From Trichobilharzia szidati (lineage: Eukaryota > Platyhelminthes > Trematoda > Strigeidida > Schistosomatidae): 64,000 nucleotides of DNA. The notes beneath the pieces were generated by a model that had not been told where the DNA came from, did not search any database, and worked only from the letters and a program-made list of their open reading frames with translations. Each line of letters opens with the position of its first letter. Position 1 is the stretch's first letter. This document shows, piece after piece, positions 1-10,160 of this stretch. A program made the position numbers and the translations under genes. Location: contig OX235275.1 in assembly GCA_944472155.2 (NCBI GenBank), positions 54,701,228-54,765,227 of the forward strand, in the 5' to 3' direction.

Positions 1-650
1 CTAATGATCCATGATTTCCAGCTCACCAACACTACCCATCTAATGGCATCGGTGACATTCTCACACTGAATCTGTTGGTCTCCAGAGGTTCGTTGTTACT
101 ATCCTTTACAACTGTTGTAATCCGTCTAAAGCTAGTTGATGATGAGTAGTGCATTGATACAGTGGGTAGATTGTTTGAATAAATTCACAGCTTGTACTTT
201 GATGTGGTAGACGACCTTTGTGTATATCGTAATGGCCAAATGAGTTTAACTGGTGAGAACAAATACTCCTATATATTCCACCATGCCAGCAAGGTCGGTT
301 GGATAGCAACTTTCGCTCATCGTCATGTTTGGAGTTTTATTCTTGCACTTAGGATGAAACGACGGAAACTCATTGGCATCTACTAATTCTTGGTTTCAGG
401 TTATCAACAGCCTTTACCACTAATTATATGCCTGACATCCTCAGGATGCTTTTTACTGTCGATTTGTCTCTACCCGAAATTAAGACATTCTGTTGTTGTC
501 AAGTTGGTGTGGTGTAGTGGCTTCGTAGCTGCCTGCCTCTCATATCCCTTCAGTCGAAGGTATATACGTGGACAGACTATTAAATTATCGCAGCGGTTTC
601 AGGAGGATCTCTCTAAGTCCGTTGTTGATTTATTGATGGAGGTCGCATGA
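1..650. other. Unassigned AT-rich sequence left of first exon
   Basis: No exon or repeat was recognised with confidence. The open frames here (such as 390-650, +) show no family resemblance and no splice-site support. Probably intron of REV3L, possibly old retroelement. Confidence 0.3.
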
Positions 651-699
651 TTAAGCAATGTCTCTGCTTCTACTCTGATTGGTCACTAGATAGTTAGCA

Positions 700-910
700 A
701 TCGAAGTATCCACTATAGTCCTACTGAAGGTTAGTAAATAATCGTGAACCCGAATATCTCATTGGTGATATCCCTAACTGCAGCATTCGGTTTCACGAGT
801 TTAAACCTCAGAAGCTACATGATTCCGTTCAAGATTGCAGATACGCCTTGCTGACGAGTGCCAAGAAGCACAAAACCGAAGTCAAGCAGAGCTTCCCACC
901 GATTGCCTCC
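700..910 (-). repeat. SINE-like tRNA-headed repeat, family D fragment
   Basis: The stretch around gatacgccttgctgacgag and gattgcctccaat recurs at 5480-5810, 17160-17275, 34840-35110, 49850-49950 and 63840-64000. The family has a tRNA-like region (cattaccactgagctagc; attcgaacccgtg at 5638-5652) and the phrase tcctgtaggactgta. Orientation is judged from the other copies. Confidence 0.4.
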
Positions 911-1430
911 AATCACTGCTAGGTAACATGTCTCTTCTTATGTTTGAAGTTGGTGCTGACGTGGTACAAATGAATAAAATTATAGAAGATGAATACCGTT
1001 CTCTGTGAAACTCCTTAGTTACCGCCAGTATACTTCTGTGACTGGTACAACTTCCTTCCTTTAGCATTGAAGTCACCCACAAACATTGACTATATCTGGG
1101 CGTCTTTTATTTAGCGGCGAACTAGACAGTTTTTGACAGAATTCATCCTTAACTTTGTCTAAACCCAGGCGAAAAATGTTTGAATTGGTTAATGGTGTCG
1201 TGTACCTAAAAAGATCTTACCACCGAGTGCAGATTGCTTCAAGTTAACTCTGGATGTACAACTTTCGGGGTTGATATTTCTCTAACCCCTACACCTTCCC
1301 AGAGAAGTGAAGGAGTATAGCTGTCTTGCTGGTTGTCGGAGAGAGAGTGAAGCGCCTCAATGATGTTTCACATCTCTATTCACCATCAGTACAACTTCTC
1401 CTTTAGATCCGCCCACCCCGTAACATAGCG
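880..1430 (-). mobile_element. Non-LTR element fragment, possible APE endonuclease region
   Basis: The minus strand at about 1060-1082 reads a degraded VGDFNAK-like string (here WVTSMLKE by frameshift), a hallmark of the apurinic-type endonuclease of RTE-like elements. The flanking frames are broken. Weak call. Confidence 0.35.
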
Positions 1431-1686
1431 TGAATAGCTTACACTACGACCTTTTTGATATGGTAGCACTTGCATTTAACGTTCATTTCAACCAGTGTAT
1501 CTGTCTGGGTCATTGTAAAATGCAAACCCGACTATTACATCAATTCAGCAACTATCGGTCGGGAGATGATTTTATGTCGTATGTTTCGTATAACATGTCA
1601 CTTTGTCGGTGAGTGTTCATTCCTTATTTCTTAAATGGTTTCTCCTTCCCCCCACCCCACCTCATTTTCTTGAAATTTCTTTTCAG

Positions 1687-1938
1687 CTTGGTGATAGTAT
1701 TGTACACAAAGCAAGAGAAACATTGGAACAGGCTATTGAACTGGTTAACAGTGGACAAATCGCTTTACCGGAGAGTTGTAACGGCCTTCCAACCCCCCGT
1801 GTTGTCTATGGGGATACAGATAGTTTATTTATCCATTTGAAAGGTTATGGTAAATTGGAAGCGTTTGAAGCTTCATATAGAATAGCTGAAGTGATCACAT
1901 CGAAGAATCCTGTACCGATTAAGCTGAAATTTGAAAAG
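1687..1938 (+). CDS. REV3L: REV3L exon: polymerase palm with YGDTDS motif C
   Basis: 84 codons, phase 0 at both ends. The acceptor follows a C/T-rich tract ending tttcag; the donor is AAG|gtttgt. It encodes LGDSIVHKARETL..., typical of the palm of REV3 enzymes. At 1807-1824 it has the B-family motif YGDTDS, whose two aspartates (1813-1815, 1819-1821) bind the catalytic metals. The 3' end, PVPIKLKFEK, runs directly into the next exon's IYYPC as in other REV3L proteins. The catalytic residues are intact, so this is a functional exon, not a pseudogene. An ATG-initiated frame starting at 1603 is an artefact of reading through intron sequence. Confidence 0.93.
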
Positions 1939-2049
1939 GTTTGTTAAATTCGTTCTTTCCTTCTTTCTTTCTAATACTTTTATTTTGTTTGTTTGTTTAC
2001 CCGACACAAAGTTTTGCTAGTACACCATGCTTCGAGTCGTATTCATTGT

Positions 2050-2960
2050 ATTGAGTAGACAGTAAACAGAGGTGTGAGACAAAGTAATAGTAATAACCAA
2101 GAACAATACAGTTTCATTGGAAATCATAAGTCACAAGGAGTGGATGCATCTGCACCAACCATTGAAAACGATTTTGAGCCATGTCACCAATTGTTTCCAA
2201 CCATTGGTGTTTACCGTCCCGAGGACCCCAACCAGTCAGGAAGTCTACACCTTCCTACGTGGCTGGCTTAAACTAACTGTTGTAGATTTCATTGACTGGT
2301 GCCATGTTTTCGTTTGACCGCCGCTGGCTCTTTTCCAGCCTGACCCTATATCAGCTAGCATTGCGCATTGTCGAGGAAGGCGATGACTAGGCATACGTAG
2401 CACATATCCTAACCATCTCAGTCGATGTAATTTCACAACCTCGTCTATTGATTTCCCCACCTTACCTAGCACTCGACGCCTAATCTCAATATTGCTCACC
2501 CTATTATTCCACCACCTGACACGGGAGATAGAGCGCAGACACCTATGATCGAAGACAGCTAATCTTTTCATGTCTTCTACTCTCAATGTCCAGGTCTCAC
2601 AGCCATAAAGGAGGACAGAGCGGACTGTTGAGCAGTACACACACCCTTTGGTCGATAGTCGGATATCACGTCTACTAAGCCAGAGACGGCGTAAACTAGC
2701 ATATGCGAACCTAGCCCTCTGTATTCGTACTGAAATTTCGTCAGCGATCAACCCGTTGGCGTTGGCTGATGGTACTTCCCAAGTAAGTGAAGCGGTAACC
2801 GTGCTCTACCACTTCACTTCCTATTTCTAATCTAGGGGTCGGTGAATTCCAATCTTGCAGCATCATCTTGCATTTTACAGGGGCGAATCGCATGTCAGTA
2901 AAAGGTGGGTAGTGATTACCAATACAGTTGTTGCCATGACAATGCAACCAAGATGAAAAT
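2050..2960 (-). mobile_element. R1 non-LTR (RTE-like) fragment, RT C-terminus
   Basis: Minus-strand translation over 2245-2950 includes LEIGSEVVEHGYRFTYLGST, RTKG-type and RSVLLYGCETW motifs, LHRLRWLGYVLRMP and GGQTKTWHQSMK: the RT thumb and C-terminal domain of an RTE-clade element. A frameshift near 2745 breaks it. The 3' UTR part (gacagtaaacagaggtgtgagacaaa) is at 2050-2100. Schistosome SR2 and SR3/Perere-3 belong to this clade; the subfamily was not determined. Confidence 0.8.
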
Positions 2961-3216
2961 CGATTCGAAGAAATTTCAATTCTGGTAGGCTGTAGCTTAT
3001 GTTTTCGGCACGAAGGGTTGTGAGCTGAAAGATGAAGTAATTAGGCTAGTCAGGTCTTCTTCGTGTATCTGTGTTAATTCAAGTGCTTCCTTGTGAAGTC
3101 AGATATATTAGCCGTTGCTCTAGGAACTTAGTTTTTTCATTATCGGGAATATCCATCAGTGTGTGTGGCTAAATAAAGTTGCAGTTGCAATTGGTGGTGT
3201 TCTATGAGCTGGTTGA

Positions 3217-3264
3217 TGATTTAATTGCGAAGCTTTCGTAGCTAACCCTTCTAGACAACATCTT
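3217..3264 (-). ncRNA. Hammerhead-like motif in PLE terminus (degenerate)
   Basis: The minus strand has CTGAAGA, a stem-loop stretch, then CGAAAGCTTCGCA. The core CUGAAGA...GAAA is kept, but helix I is lost (CCCA opposite CGCA). Confidence 0.45.
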
Positions 3265-3367
3265 CAGTGGGAGTTTTAGCATAAAATGAACTGGTTTTAA
3301 TTCTCCGTGAATGTTAGAATTGCGTCTTCTGGCAACCATCTTCGTGACTGGTAGTCAATTTACATCC

Positions 3368-3515
3368 TTTACTTCCTTTGTCTCACACCTCTGTTTACTG
3401 TCTATATTATGCATTTCTCCTACTTTCTTCTCTTGCTTTGTGTGCTACATGGAGTGTGGCGACTTGGATTGCCGCACATATGTGCAAAGTTCTATGTCGA
3501 AAACAGACAGACAGA
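3368..3515 (+). mobile_element. R1 3'-end insertion (148 bp) with 12-bp target duplication
   Basis: The insert holds only the R1 3' UTR and ends in a cagacagacagac tail. It is flanked by exact copies of caatttacatcc at 3356-3367 and 3516-3527. The host PLE sequence resumes immediately after, so this is a clean 5'-truncated target-primed insertion. Confidence 0.85.
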
Positions 3516-4029
3516 CAATTTACATCCGTATTGATAATTTTTTATTGATTTTAAACTCGAACTTTCTTGTCATGTGATTTACTTTTTATTAGTTGGTAAA
3601 TTTGGTCTATATTAACATGTTTGTTAATCGCATATTCGCTTGAGTACCAGGCTTCTAAGAATTCTCTGGCACTTTTGCTGTTTCCTCTGTCTAAGATTTT
3701 GACATTATCCCAATCATCAAATTGGTGTCCATAATTATCTACATGCATCGGTATGAAAGACTATATATCATGTCTTTTCACAGCTAATTTGTGTTCTTCG
3801 CTTCTGATTCAAAAGGGACGCCCACTTTGACCGATCTAATGTTTATTACAGTTTATACAATTTATTTTGTAAATGGTATTAATTTTATCTTCTGTGATGA
3901 TCGAAAAATGATAAACAAAAGTTGGTTACAGTATTTGGAGTATGGGACTTCATGTAATCAGATCATCATTGATCCTTGTTTTAGTTGATGATGACTAACA
4001 GTGGGATCGAAGGTGTTCGTTTCCGCTTA

Positions 4030-4320
4030 TTTTGGGTTTCATCAGCTGAATGTTTGCTGCGTTCCCAGTGAGTGATGATGTTCCTACTGAGACTCGAACC
4101 GTGCACCTATCGTTCGAAATGCCAAAACATTATCTTTTAAGCCACAAGAGCCATGATAGTCACCTTGGTGTTCGGAACGGTGGGTGGAAGGTTTGAGTCT
4201 CGCAGGGAACATCACTACTGACTGGCAACACAGGTACACGCAGATGACGAGACCCAAATAGGACGAAATACGAATCGTAGATTCCACTGGTAGTTTACTG
4301 TCAACCAAAATAAATTCATC
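4030..4320 (+). repeat. Sm-alpha-like short repeat with hammerhead motif
   Basis: The element has box-B-like strings (actcgaacc at 4090, ggtttgagtct at 4189) and a 3' ribozyme-like segment. It resembles the schistosome Sm-alpha family, known to encode hammerhead ribozymes. Related copies are at 10018-10160, 17330-17420 and 61600-61790. Confidence 0.55.
4232..4299 (+). ncRNA. Degenerate Sm-alpha-type hammerhead ribozyme
   Basis: Order: aggtacacgcag, ATGACGAG, acccaaatagg, ACGAAAT, then attccactgg. The core reads AUGACGA...GAAA, so the invariant C3 is A; helix II has one mismatch. Predicted inactive. Confidence 0.55.
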
Positions 4321-4569
4321 TTAGATATGATGGCGGAGATTCGCAGCTCAGGTGGATGATTTTGATGTAGTTGTGTTCTCTGCGCAGCTGGATGGTTGGT
4401 TTATTTGCGAAGCTTTCATTGCTCTCTACTAGGCAACACCTTTAGCTCATACTTAAATTTTAATTGAAGTAAACTTTTTATTTCTCCACGAGTTCATTAT
4501 TAGTCATCTCTCCTAGAGGGTGACCTTGAACATGATTGGTTGTTTCAGTGTTTTCACACCATCTAGTCT

Positions 4570-4573
<4 letters not shown>

Positions 4574-4601
<28 letters not shown>
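4574..4601. repeat. (AT)n microsatellite
   Basis: Uninterrupted ta dinucleotide run. Confidence 0.9.
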
Positions 4602-5360
4602 ACAATTAGTTCCCTTTATGAATTTAGACAAAGCAATAAGAAGACGTAATTTGTCTGTCTGAATCGTGTGTAATCTTTTATTTGCGTAACACATTTCGAA
4701 CAATCTGATCACACTCCACGGATTTGTCATAGGAATATATATGAAATTAATAAAGAGGTAAGAGGTGAGAAAATAGACAAGTTAGGCCAAGTGAAAATGA
4801 AATATTGAAGGTGAAAATAACAATGAAGATCACTAAACCAAATAACAGAGGTAATAGTACATCTACCCTGGCTGGCATCAAAACGAAGTTTACCAAAGAA
4901 GGTTTAGTGTGATGACGAATTGTTGCTTCGATCGCATAAAGGTGGTTTAAACTTCCTGACTGCCAGCCAGGGCTTCCACAAACTTTAAGATATGCCCTCC
5001 CCCAAACACGTTTTATAGATAGCTTTAAAAGATGTGTTAAAGTCAATTTTATGTGCTGTCTCTATAATATATTTCGCAATAGCGAAGCTAGATCTCCTAT
5101 TCTCACAATTAATGGGTTCTGAAGATTCTATTTGCTTCCGGAGCCATTAAGGAATATGCTCTGAAGCCAGGCCTTACTTGCGGATATCAATGAGTCCTCC
5201 CTATGTATGTGTGTCCAAACGTATATATATATATAAAGTAGACAAGATGGTGTGAAAACACACAAAAACAGCCAATCGCGTTCAAGGTCACTCACCAGAA
5301 GAGATGACTAATAATAAACTCGTGGAGAAATCTAAAAGCTCACTTCATCAAATTAAAGTA

Positions 5361-5405
5361 TGCGCTGAAGATGTTTCCTAGTGGTGTGGCAATGAAAGCT
5401 TCGCA
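5361..5405 (+). ncRNA. Hammerhead-like motif in PLE terminus
   Basis: Helix I TGCG/CGCA (5361-5364 with 5402-5405), core CTGAAGA 5365-5371, GAAA 5394-5397, short helix III AGCU, cleavage position expected after U17 in CUU. Helix II is weakened in this copy. The architecture matches 30476-30517 and 33902-33943. Confidence 0.5.
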
Positions 5406-5469
5406 AATAATCCAACCAACCATCCAGCTGCTCAGATAACACAACTAGATCAAAAACTTCGTCATAACT

Positions 5470-5830
5470 TTCAGACACCATCGGAGCGTCGACTTTTCAA
5501 CAGAAACTGAGTATGATATTAGATAGTTGAAGGCAATCGGCAGGAAACCTTGCCTGACCTAGGTTTCGTGCTATTTGGCACTTGTCAGCAAGGCGTATCT
5601 GCAACTTCGAAGGAACTCATGTCCCACCCCTCTAAGATTCGAACCCGTGTCACTCAGTGTTACGTGCATTCAGAGACATTACCACTGAGCTAGCTTTTCC
5701 GGCTCGCGATTGACCTCCTGTAGGACTGTAGCTGCAGATACGCCACCTAGAATGGGTGCCACATTGCAAACCTGACTGACTGATAGAATTCAGTCTGCAT
5801 CATAGATACGACTAGACACGTCACACTAGT
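5470..5830 (-). repeat. SINE-like tRNA-headed repeat, family D
   Basis: Holds agattcgaacccgtg (inverted box B) and cattaccactgagctagc (inverted tRNA 5' end), so the element reads on the minus strand. A related copy is at 34840-35110. Confidence 0.6.
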
Positions 5831-6037
5831 TACTAGTGCCCAGTGGAAGAAACTGAGTATATGTGTCCAATATATGTCATCAATCGATGGAAATGTGTAA
5901 ATTAACCTTCACTTTATTGCATAACTCATTTTGTGTTTGTTTGTTTGTGTGTGTGTTTCCTGTTTAAATCGGTTAATTCATGTCGTAATTATTTTTTCTT
6001 GCATTTTTGTTTGTTTTACTTTTTCTCCTCTGTACAG

Positions 6038-6175
6038 ATTTATTACCCTTGTCTTCTAGAGGCTAAAAAACGTTATGTTGGTTATGCTTATGAAAGCCTT
6101 AATCAAACAGAGCCTGTATTTGATGCTAAAGGGATAGAAACGGTGCGGAAAGATAGTTGTCCGTTTGTAGGAAGA
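6038..6175 (+). CDS. REV3L: REV3L exon: KKRY / DAKGIETVR segment
   Basis: 46 codons, phase 0-0, acceptor tctgtacag, donor AGA|gtaagt. It contains KKRYVGY (6065-6085), the B-family KKRY motif that contacts primer-template DNA, then FDAKGIETVRKDSCP, a segment strongly conserved in REV3L and polymerase delta. It follows the YGDTDS exon after a 4.1 kb intron holding R1, PLE and Sm-alpha-like repeats. Confidence 0.93.
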
Positions 6176-6345
6176 GTAAGTGATTCAGACAATCATTTTT
6201 TCTCGCCTTTTTTTAAATTATCACTTAAGTTTCTCTTGACAAGGAATTTGTATTGACCTGATACACCAACTTTCGATCATTGGGATTATTTGTGTGTGTG
6301 TGTGTGTGGGAGTACATTAGGATTGTCAAATAAAAGTACAAATTT

Positions 6346-6592
6346 TCAAGTATTGGTTTTGTAGGGATTTTGTTTGTTTGATTGGTTGGAGGATTTCATC
6401 ATGAGCAGCTGACATCAGTTAGAGAACCATTGGAAAACTTGTAGGGAGTACTGGAAAGCTGTTTCGTCGGCCCAGTTCTGAACTCTTCAGCACTACGCAA
6501 CGGCCACATCGGGGTTTGAACCCAGGACCTTCCGACTACAAGGCCAGCCAGCTCGTTGACGACTAAACCACTGGGACCCGCCAATTTAATGG
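6346..6592 (-). repeat. SINE family A, minus copy
   Basis: The tRNA-like head on the minus strand has box A (gtggtttagtcgtcaacgag) and box B (gggttcaaacccc-type), and the tail ends at caagtattggttttgtaggg. It sits head-to-head with the plus copy at 6593-6800. It contains the best-preserved SINE-A hammerhead core. Confidence 0.75.
6448..6496 (-). ncRNA. Hammerhead ribozyme-like motif in SINE-A with intact C3
   Basis: Minus strand: helix I GTAGTG (6491-6496) with CAGTAC (6448-6453, one mismatch), core CTGAAGA (complement of 6484-6490), helix II region, ACGAAAC (GAAA at 6462-6465), short helix III, cleavage base C17 at 6454. All conserved core positions C3 U4 G5 A6 G8 A9 / G12 A13 A14 are present. 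Most other SINE-A copies have A at position 3. Helix III is imperfect, so activity is uncertain. Confidence 0.5.
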
Positions 6593-6800
6593 CCAGCCCA
6601 TGAATTCTAACTTGCCTTGTAACCAGAAGGTCCTGGGTTCAAACCCCGTGGTGTGGGTACGTACTGCATACTAGGCTGACGAAACAGCTGACCAGTACCC
6701 CCTGCAGGTTTTCCAGTGGTTCTCTAACTGAAATCAGCTGCTCATTATAAAATCCTCCAGCCAATAAAACAAAAACTCTTCAAAACCAATAATTGAAAAT
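6593..6800 (+). repeat. SINE family A, plus copy (partial)
   Basis: Box B caaaccccgtgg context, the ribozyme-like tail gacgaaacagctgaccagtac and the ccaataattgaaaattgatctgatgctcac end. The 5' head is truncated at the junction with the inverted copy to its left. Confidence 0.7.
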
Positions 6801-7185
6801 TGATCTGATGCTCACTGCCCCATTTAGGCAGGCAGTTAACATGGGGTTCTAGTGGGAAACCGTCACCAGTAGGGTGCAGCACGTTGAAGGTGACGCAATT
6901 ACTCATCGACGGAGACATTGCGAAGTGGTCATGCTACTTCATGAATTGGTAGAAGTTAGAATTTATGCACTGGCCTTTGGATCGGGTCACAGTGTCTTAG
7001 TGGTCTACGAGCTCGCTGGCGTTGTAGGCAGATGGTCCTGGGTTCGAACCCTGATGGCGGGTGCATACTGATGAAGAGTGCAAATCTTGTCTGACGAAAC
7101 AGCTGTCCAGTACTCCCTGGTGGTTTTTCAATGGTTCTCTAACTGATGTCAGCTCATGTTTATGAAATCTCCCAAACAAAAAAGT
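6800..7185 (+). repeat. SINE family A, plus copy (near full length)
   Basis: Runs from the ccatttaggcaggcagttaac leader through box A (agtgtcttagtggtctacga) and box B (gggttcgaaccc) to atgtcagctcatg. A hammerhead-like segment lies at 7065-7113: ATACTG, ATGAAGA (C3 is A), GACGAAACAGCTGTC, CAGTAC. Confidence 0.75.
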
Positions 7186-7384
7186 TGGTTACGGTTATTG
7201 TTTACATCATCAAAATGTTTCAAGTGTATGTGTGTGTGTGAAGATTGGTAAGTATCGGCAAGTGTTGTGTAATAATGAAAGACACCCAGAAAATAGGGTG
7301 TTAATGGAAGAGCTTGTAGATAAGTGTTTAAAACAAATTACGTAATAGGTAGGAAGAGTAAATATAGGTTGATTATTGAACAAA

Positions 7385-8160
7385 GAATACTCTTTCTCAC
7401 ACAATCTCCTCCATGTCACCCTCACACCGACGACCCACTCGTCGCTTCCCACTGGGATTCCACTCCAACAATGGCATGCATTGCGCTCGATGTTATTCGA
7501 TGGTCTCCTCAATGTATGTCTGATCAATCCATCTCTACTTTCTCCTACATATTTGTTGAGCGATCGACTCTCGCTTATTGGTTCGCTCGCAGCCAGAGTT
7601 TCTTGTTTCTTATCTTTCTGGCCATTTGATCTTCAGTATGGAGCGAAGTCAGATGTTGATGAAAGTCTGCAACAGGCTGTTAGAAATCCTTTTCGTGACA
7701 CGCTGGCCAAGTTTCTGACCTGTATAGGAGCACTGACTGACTTCACATTGGTGTTGAAAATGCGAATCTTGTTCGTTATGCTGAGTGAGAGAGGAAGATT
7801 TCCAAACTGGTTTCAAGTTAATGAAGGCGTATCTTGCCTTTCCGACTCTGACTGGCTTTGAAATCTTCGTCCGTTCCGACGGCTTGTAGTTAAAACGATG
7901 CTTCCCAGATAAGTGAAGGAGGCAACCTCTGTTGAATCTCTCCCGTTGATGGTGATTGATGCTGGTTGTTGTTGCTGTTGATTGGTTATCTTCATCACCT
8001 CCGTTTTCTCTATGTTCACCTGGAGTCCTGTCTTCTCTGTCTGGCACTGCAGCCAGTTAGTTGGTTTTCGCCAGCCTGCAAGTCTTCGAGTTTGTGTGAC
8101 ATTAGACACATATCATCTGTGTGCGAAATCCAGGTCTTCTAGAGTCTTCTTATCGGTTGT
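7385..8160 (-). mobile_element. R2 non-LTR (RTE-like) fragment, RT C-terminal part
   Basis: Minus strand: TGLQVNIEKTEVMKI and VASFTYLGSIV (RT thumb), SESERQDTPSLT after a frameshift, KPVWKSSS, then WIGHT-type and WNP-type 3' sequences at 7400-7500. A second RTE-like family distinct from R1; copies at 12180-12860, 15470-15780, 15960-16950, 28075-28385, 35350-36285, 46240-48000, 51715-52115 and 52820-54080. Confidence 0.75.
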
Positions 8161-8378
8161 CCAGCGTATTCTTGACTCCACTCCCGACTGTCTGATTTCA
8201 GTCAAAAGCGACACTGAACGAATATAACCAATCGGCTTTGCGTCAGTGATTGTGTACTACTCATATCAATCAATCAATCAATGAATCAGTTAGTAGTATA
8301 TACTGTCATTCAATAAAATCTTATTTAGTGTTTTAATATGAAAATCTTCTTTATTATTAATTTACATTAAATTTACAG

Positions 8379-8496
8379 ATACTTGAAGAATGTTTCAAAC
8401 TTTTATTCAATCATTTCACTATTCCACAATGTGTGAAAAACAATGATGATGGTGCTGATGACGATGAGTTCAAGGATTCGTTAAATGCGCCTACAG
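8379..8496 (+). CDS. REV3L: REV3L exon: start of thumb region
   Basis: 118 bp beginning ILEECFKLLF after acceptor atttacag and ending in phase 1 at donor ACAG|gtatgt. It matches the helix that follows the RKDSCP segment in REV3L. The second half is acidic and low in complexity (NNDDGADDDEF), probably a lineage-specific surface loop. The single leftover G joins GA of the next exon to make glycine, which supports both boundaries. Confidence 0.85.
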
Positions 8497-8904
8497 GTAT
8501 GTTGTACAGGTTATATGTGAAAATTTTATTTCCTATTCATTCACATTCGCCTTTTGGGTAGAATATGGCAGTGGGCCCATAAGCTTTAGAGTTGAGGTCG
8601 TGGGGGTGGGGTGGGGCGATGTTGCTAGCCGTATGCTCCCCCAACTTTCTCTCTTCTCCGGGCTAACTATTAGCTATTAGTGAACTAGGCAAGGTTTAAG
8701 AGTTTGTTGGTATGGGGAATCGAATCCAGTTCTCCAAATCGGCTAGCGAGTATTCCTACCATTTTTACCACTGACAATTGACCTCGTATTCGTTGAACTT
8801 ATCTCATTATAAGCATTATTAAGAGTTTACTTGTCTTTCTTAAGAACTAGAGTGATTCTACTGCCCTTATACACTTTAGTCTGCGCTAATTAACACAGTT
8901 GGTT

Positions 8905-9180
8905 ATTCAAGTATTGGTTTGTAGGGATTTTGATTGACTGGTTACAGGATTTCATCAGGGGCTGACATTGGTTAGAGAACCATTGGGAAACCACCACTGG
9001 AATACTGGACAGCTGTTTCGTCAGACTAGTTTGGGACTCTTCATCAGTACACACCCGTATTGCGGGGTTCGAACCTAAGAGCTTCTGCTTACAAGGCCAG
9101 CGAGCCAATGTCTTCGGCGAGTATTTGTCCTCACACCCGACCTGCTGCACCCTACTGGTCACGACTGCTCACTAGCGACT
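8905..9180 (-). repeat. SINE family A, minus copy
   Basis: Inverted head at about 9060-9150 and tail caagtattggtttgtaggg at 8907-8927. Head-to-head with the copy at 9180-9540; the arms pair over about 60 bp (9107-9165 against 9220-9285). Confidence 0.75.
9002..9050 (-). ncRNA. Hammerhead-like motif in SINE-A (C3 to A)
   Basis: Minus strand GTACTG / CAGTAT helix I, ATGAAGA core (C3 is A), helix II closed by GTC...GAC, GAAAC, palindromic ACAGCTGT helix III, C17. Complete architecture with a single core change. Confidence 0.5.
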
Positions 9181-9540
9181 GGCCCTATTCAGGTAGGTAG
9201 TTACCTGAGGTTCTAGTGAGAAGTCGTGACCAGTAGGGTACAGCAGGTCGGGTGTGAGGACAAATACTCGCCGAAGACATTGGCTAGCGGTTGAGGTATA
9301 TCATGAATCGGCAGAAGTTAGAATTCATGGGCCATTAGATCGGGTCCCAGTGGTCTAATGGTTCTACGAGCTCACTGGCCTTGTAACCAGAAGGTCATAG
9401 GTTCGAAACACGGTGGGTGGGTACTGCCGAAGAGTCCCAAACTAGGCTGGCGAAACAGTTGTCCAGTACTCCAGTGGTGGCTTTCCAACGGTTCTCTAAC
9501 TAATGTCAGCTCATGATGAAATCCTGTAACACAGTTAGTT
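9180..9540 (+). repeat. SINE family A, plus copy
   Basis: Full order: leader, box A (agtggtctaatggttctacg), box B (aggttcgaaacac), ribozyme-like 9421-9469 (GTACTGCCGAAGAG...GCGAAACAGTTGTCCAGTAC; C3 and U4 changed), tail to gatgaaatcctg. Confidence 0.75.
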
Positions 9541-10017
9541 AATTTGATTTGTAAGTGAAGGGAGAGCCAATGCTGAAACTTATGCATACAAAACTGAATC
9601 TTTTTTATTACGAATATGTAGAGGAATGACTGACTGACTGATTAACTGAATTTTCAGTGTCGGACTTTTTGCGCACACACACACGTGCAGCAGTCTAACA
9701 GTGACCACACCTATACTAAGCATAAATGTACAGTAGAAGTACTAACTACATGAGAGAGAGGTGATTATAAAGAATGAGTTGAATGCGTGTGTGTGTTGTC
9801 GTTGAGAACAACTTTAAACTGTATCATCAAAAATCTCCGGAGATTGTTTCTTCAACAATTCACGGACTCTACAAAGCTGACTCTAACCAACTATCAAAGA
9901 TTTTAGGGATTGATACCAAGTTTCGGTTTGTGACTACTCCCTCTAGCAGTGAGTGTATATGAAATATAAAGAAGTATTGTTGCCATATATATAAAAGATA
10001 TTCTATGAAGTCAATTA

Positions 10018-10160
10018 GTGGAATCCAGGATGAATCGCATTTCGTCCTATTTTAGACTCGACAGTCTTGGCGGGGACACCACCACTCACCACTGGGGTAT
10101 GCAGATACATCCAGACACCAACGAGGACGAAATGCGCTTCATCCTGGATTCCACTGCTGC
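10018..10160. repeat. Two Sm-alpha hammerhead segments in opposite orientation
   Basis: The minus strand at 10018-10080 reads a segment with CTGTCGAGTC, aaaata, GGACGAAATGCG and a tail TCATCCTGGATTCC. The plus strand at 10095-10160 reads tacatccagac, CCAACGAGGACGAAATGCGC, then atcctggattccac; helix II is deleted. The shared 29-nt ends pair, making a long hairpin. The core of each is mutated (A6 to U in the first). Confidence 0.6.

Larger units (their letters stand above)
3190..3790 (-). mobile_element. Penelope-like element terminus and GIY-YIG C-end, interrupted
   Basis: Minus-strand residues from 3551-3748 (YGHQFDDWDNVKILDRGNSK, then SAREFLEAWYSSE) match the C-terminal part of the PLE endonuclease at 33600-33790. 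The terminal-repeat sequence with a ribozyme-like core lies at 3215-3265. An R1 3' end has inserted at 3368-3515. Confidence 0.8.
4330..5460 (-). mobile_element. Penelope-like element with inverted termini
   Basis: Ends at 4330-4480 and 5290-5460 are inverted copies of each other (for example ctgctcagataacac against its complement). Between them, on the minus strand at about 4747-5215, lies a GIY-YIG-type C-terminal remnant (YIGRTH..., VCGSPGWQSGSLNHLYAIEA) and a 3' region that recurs on the plus strand at 50140-50700. Frames are broken. The AT microsatellite at 4576-4600 lies inside. Confidence 0.75.

Noticed and set aside
390..650. ORF as an upstream REV3L exon
   Set aside because: No REV3 palm motif A or fingers sequence (for example SLYPS-type or GYTSANFSGRMP-type) and no acceptor/donor pair in frame.
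840..862. Hammerhead core ctgacgag
   Set aside because: No GAAA partner or helices; the phrase belongs to the family D repeat.
4747..5046. Minus ORF as a small membrane protein
   Set aside because: The hydrophobic part is PLE 3' sequence also found at 50470-50640; the frame joins a broken endonuclease end.
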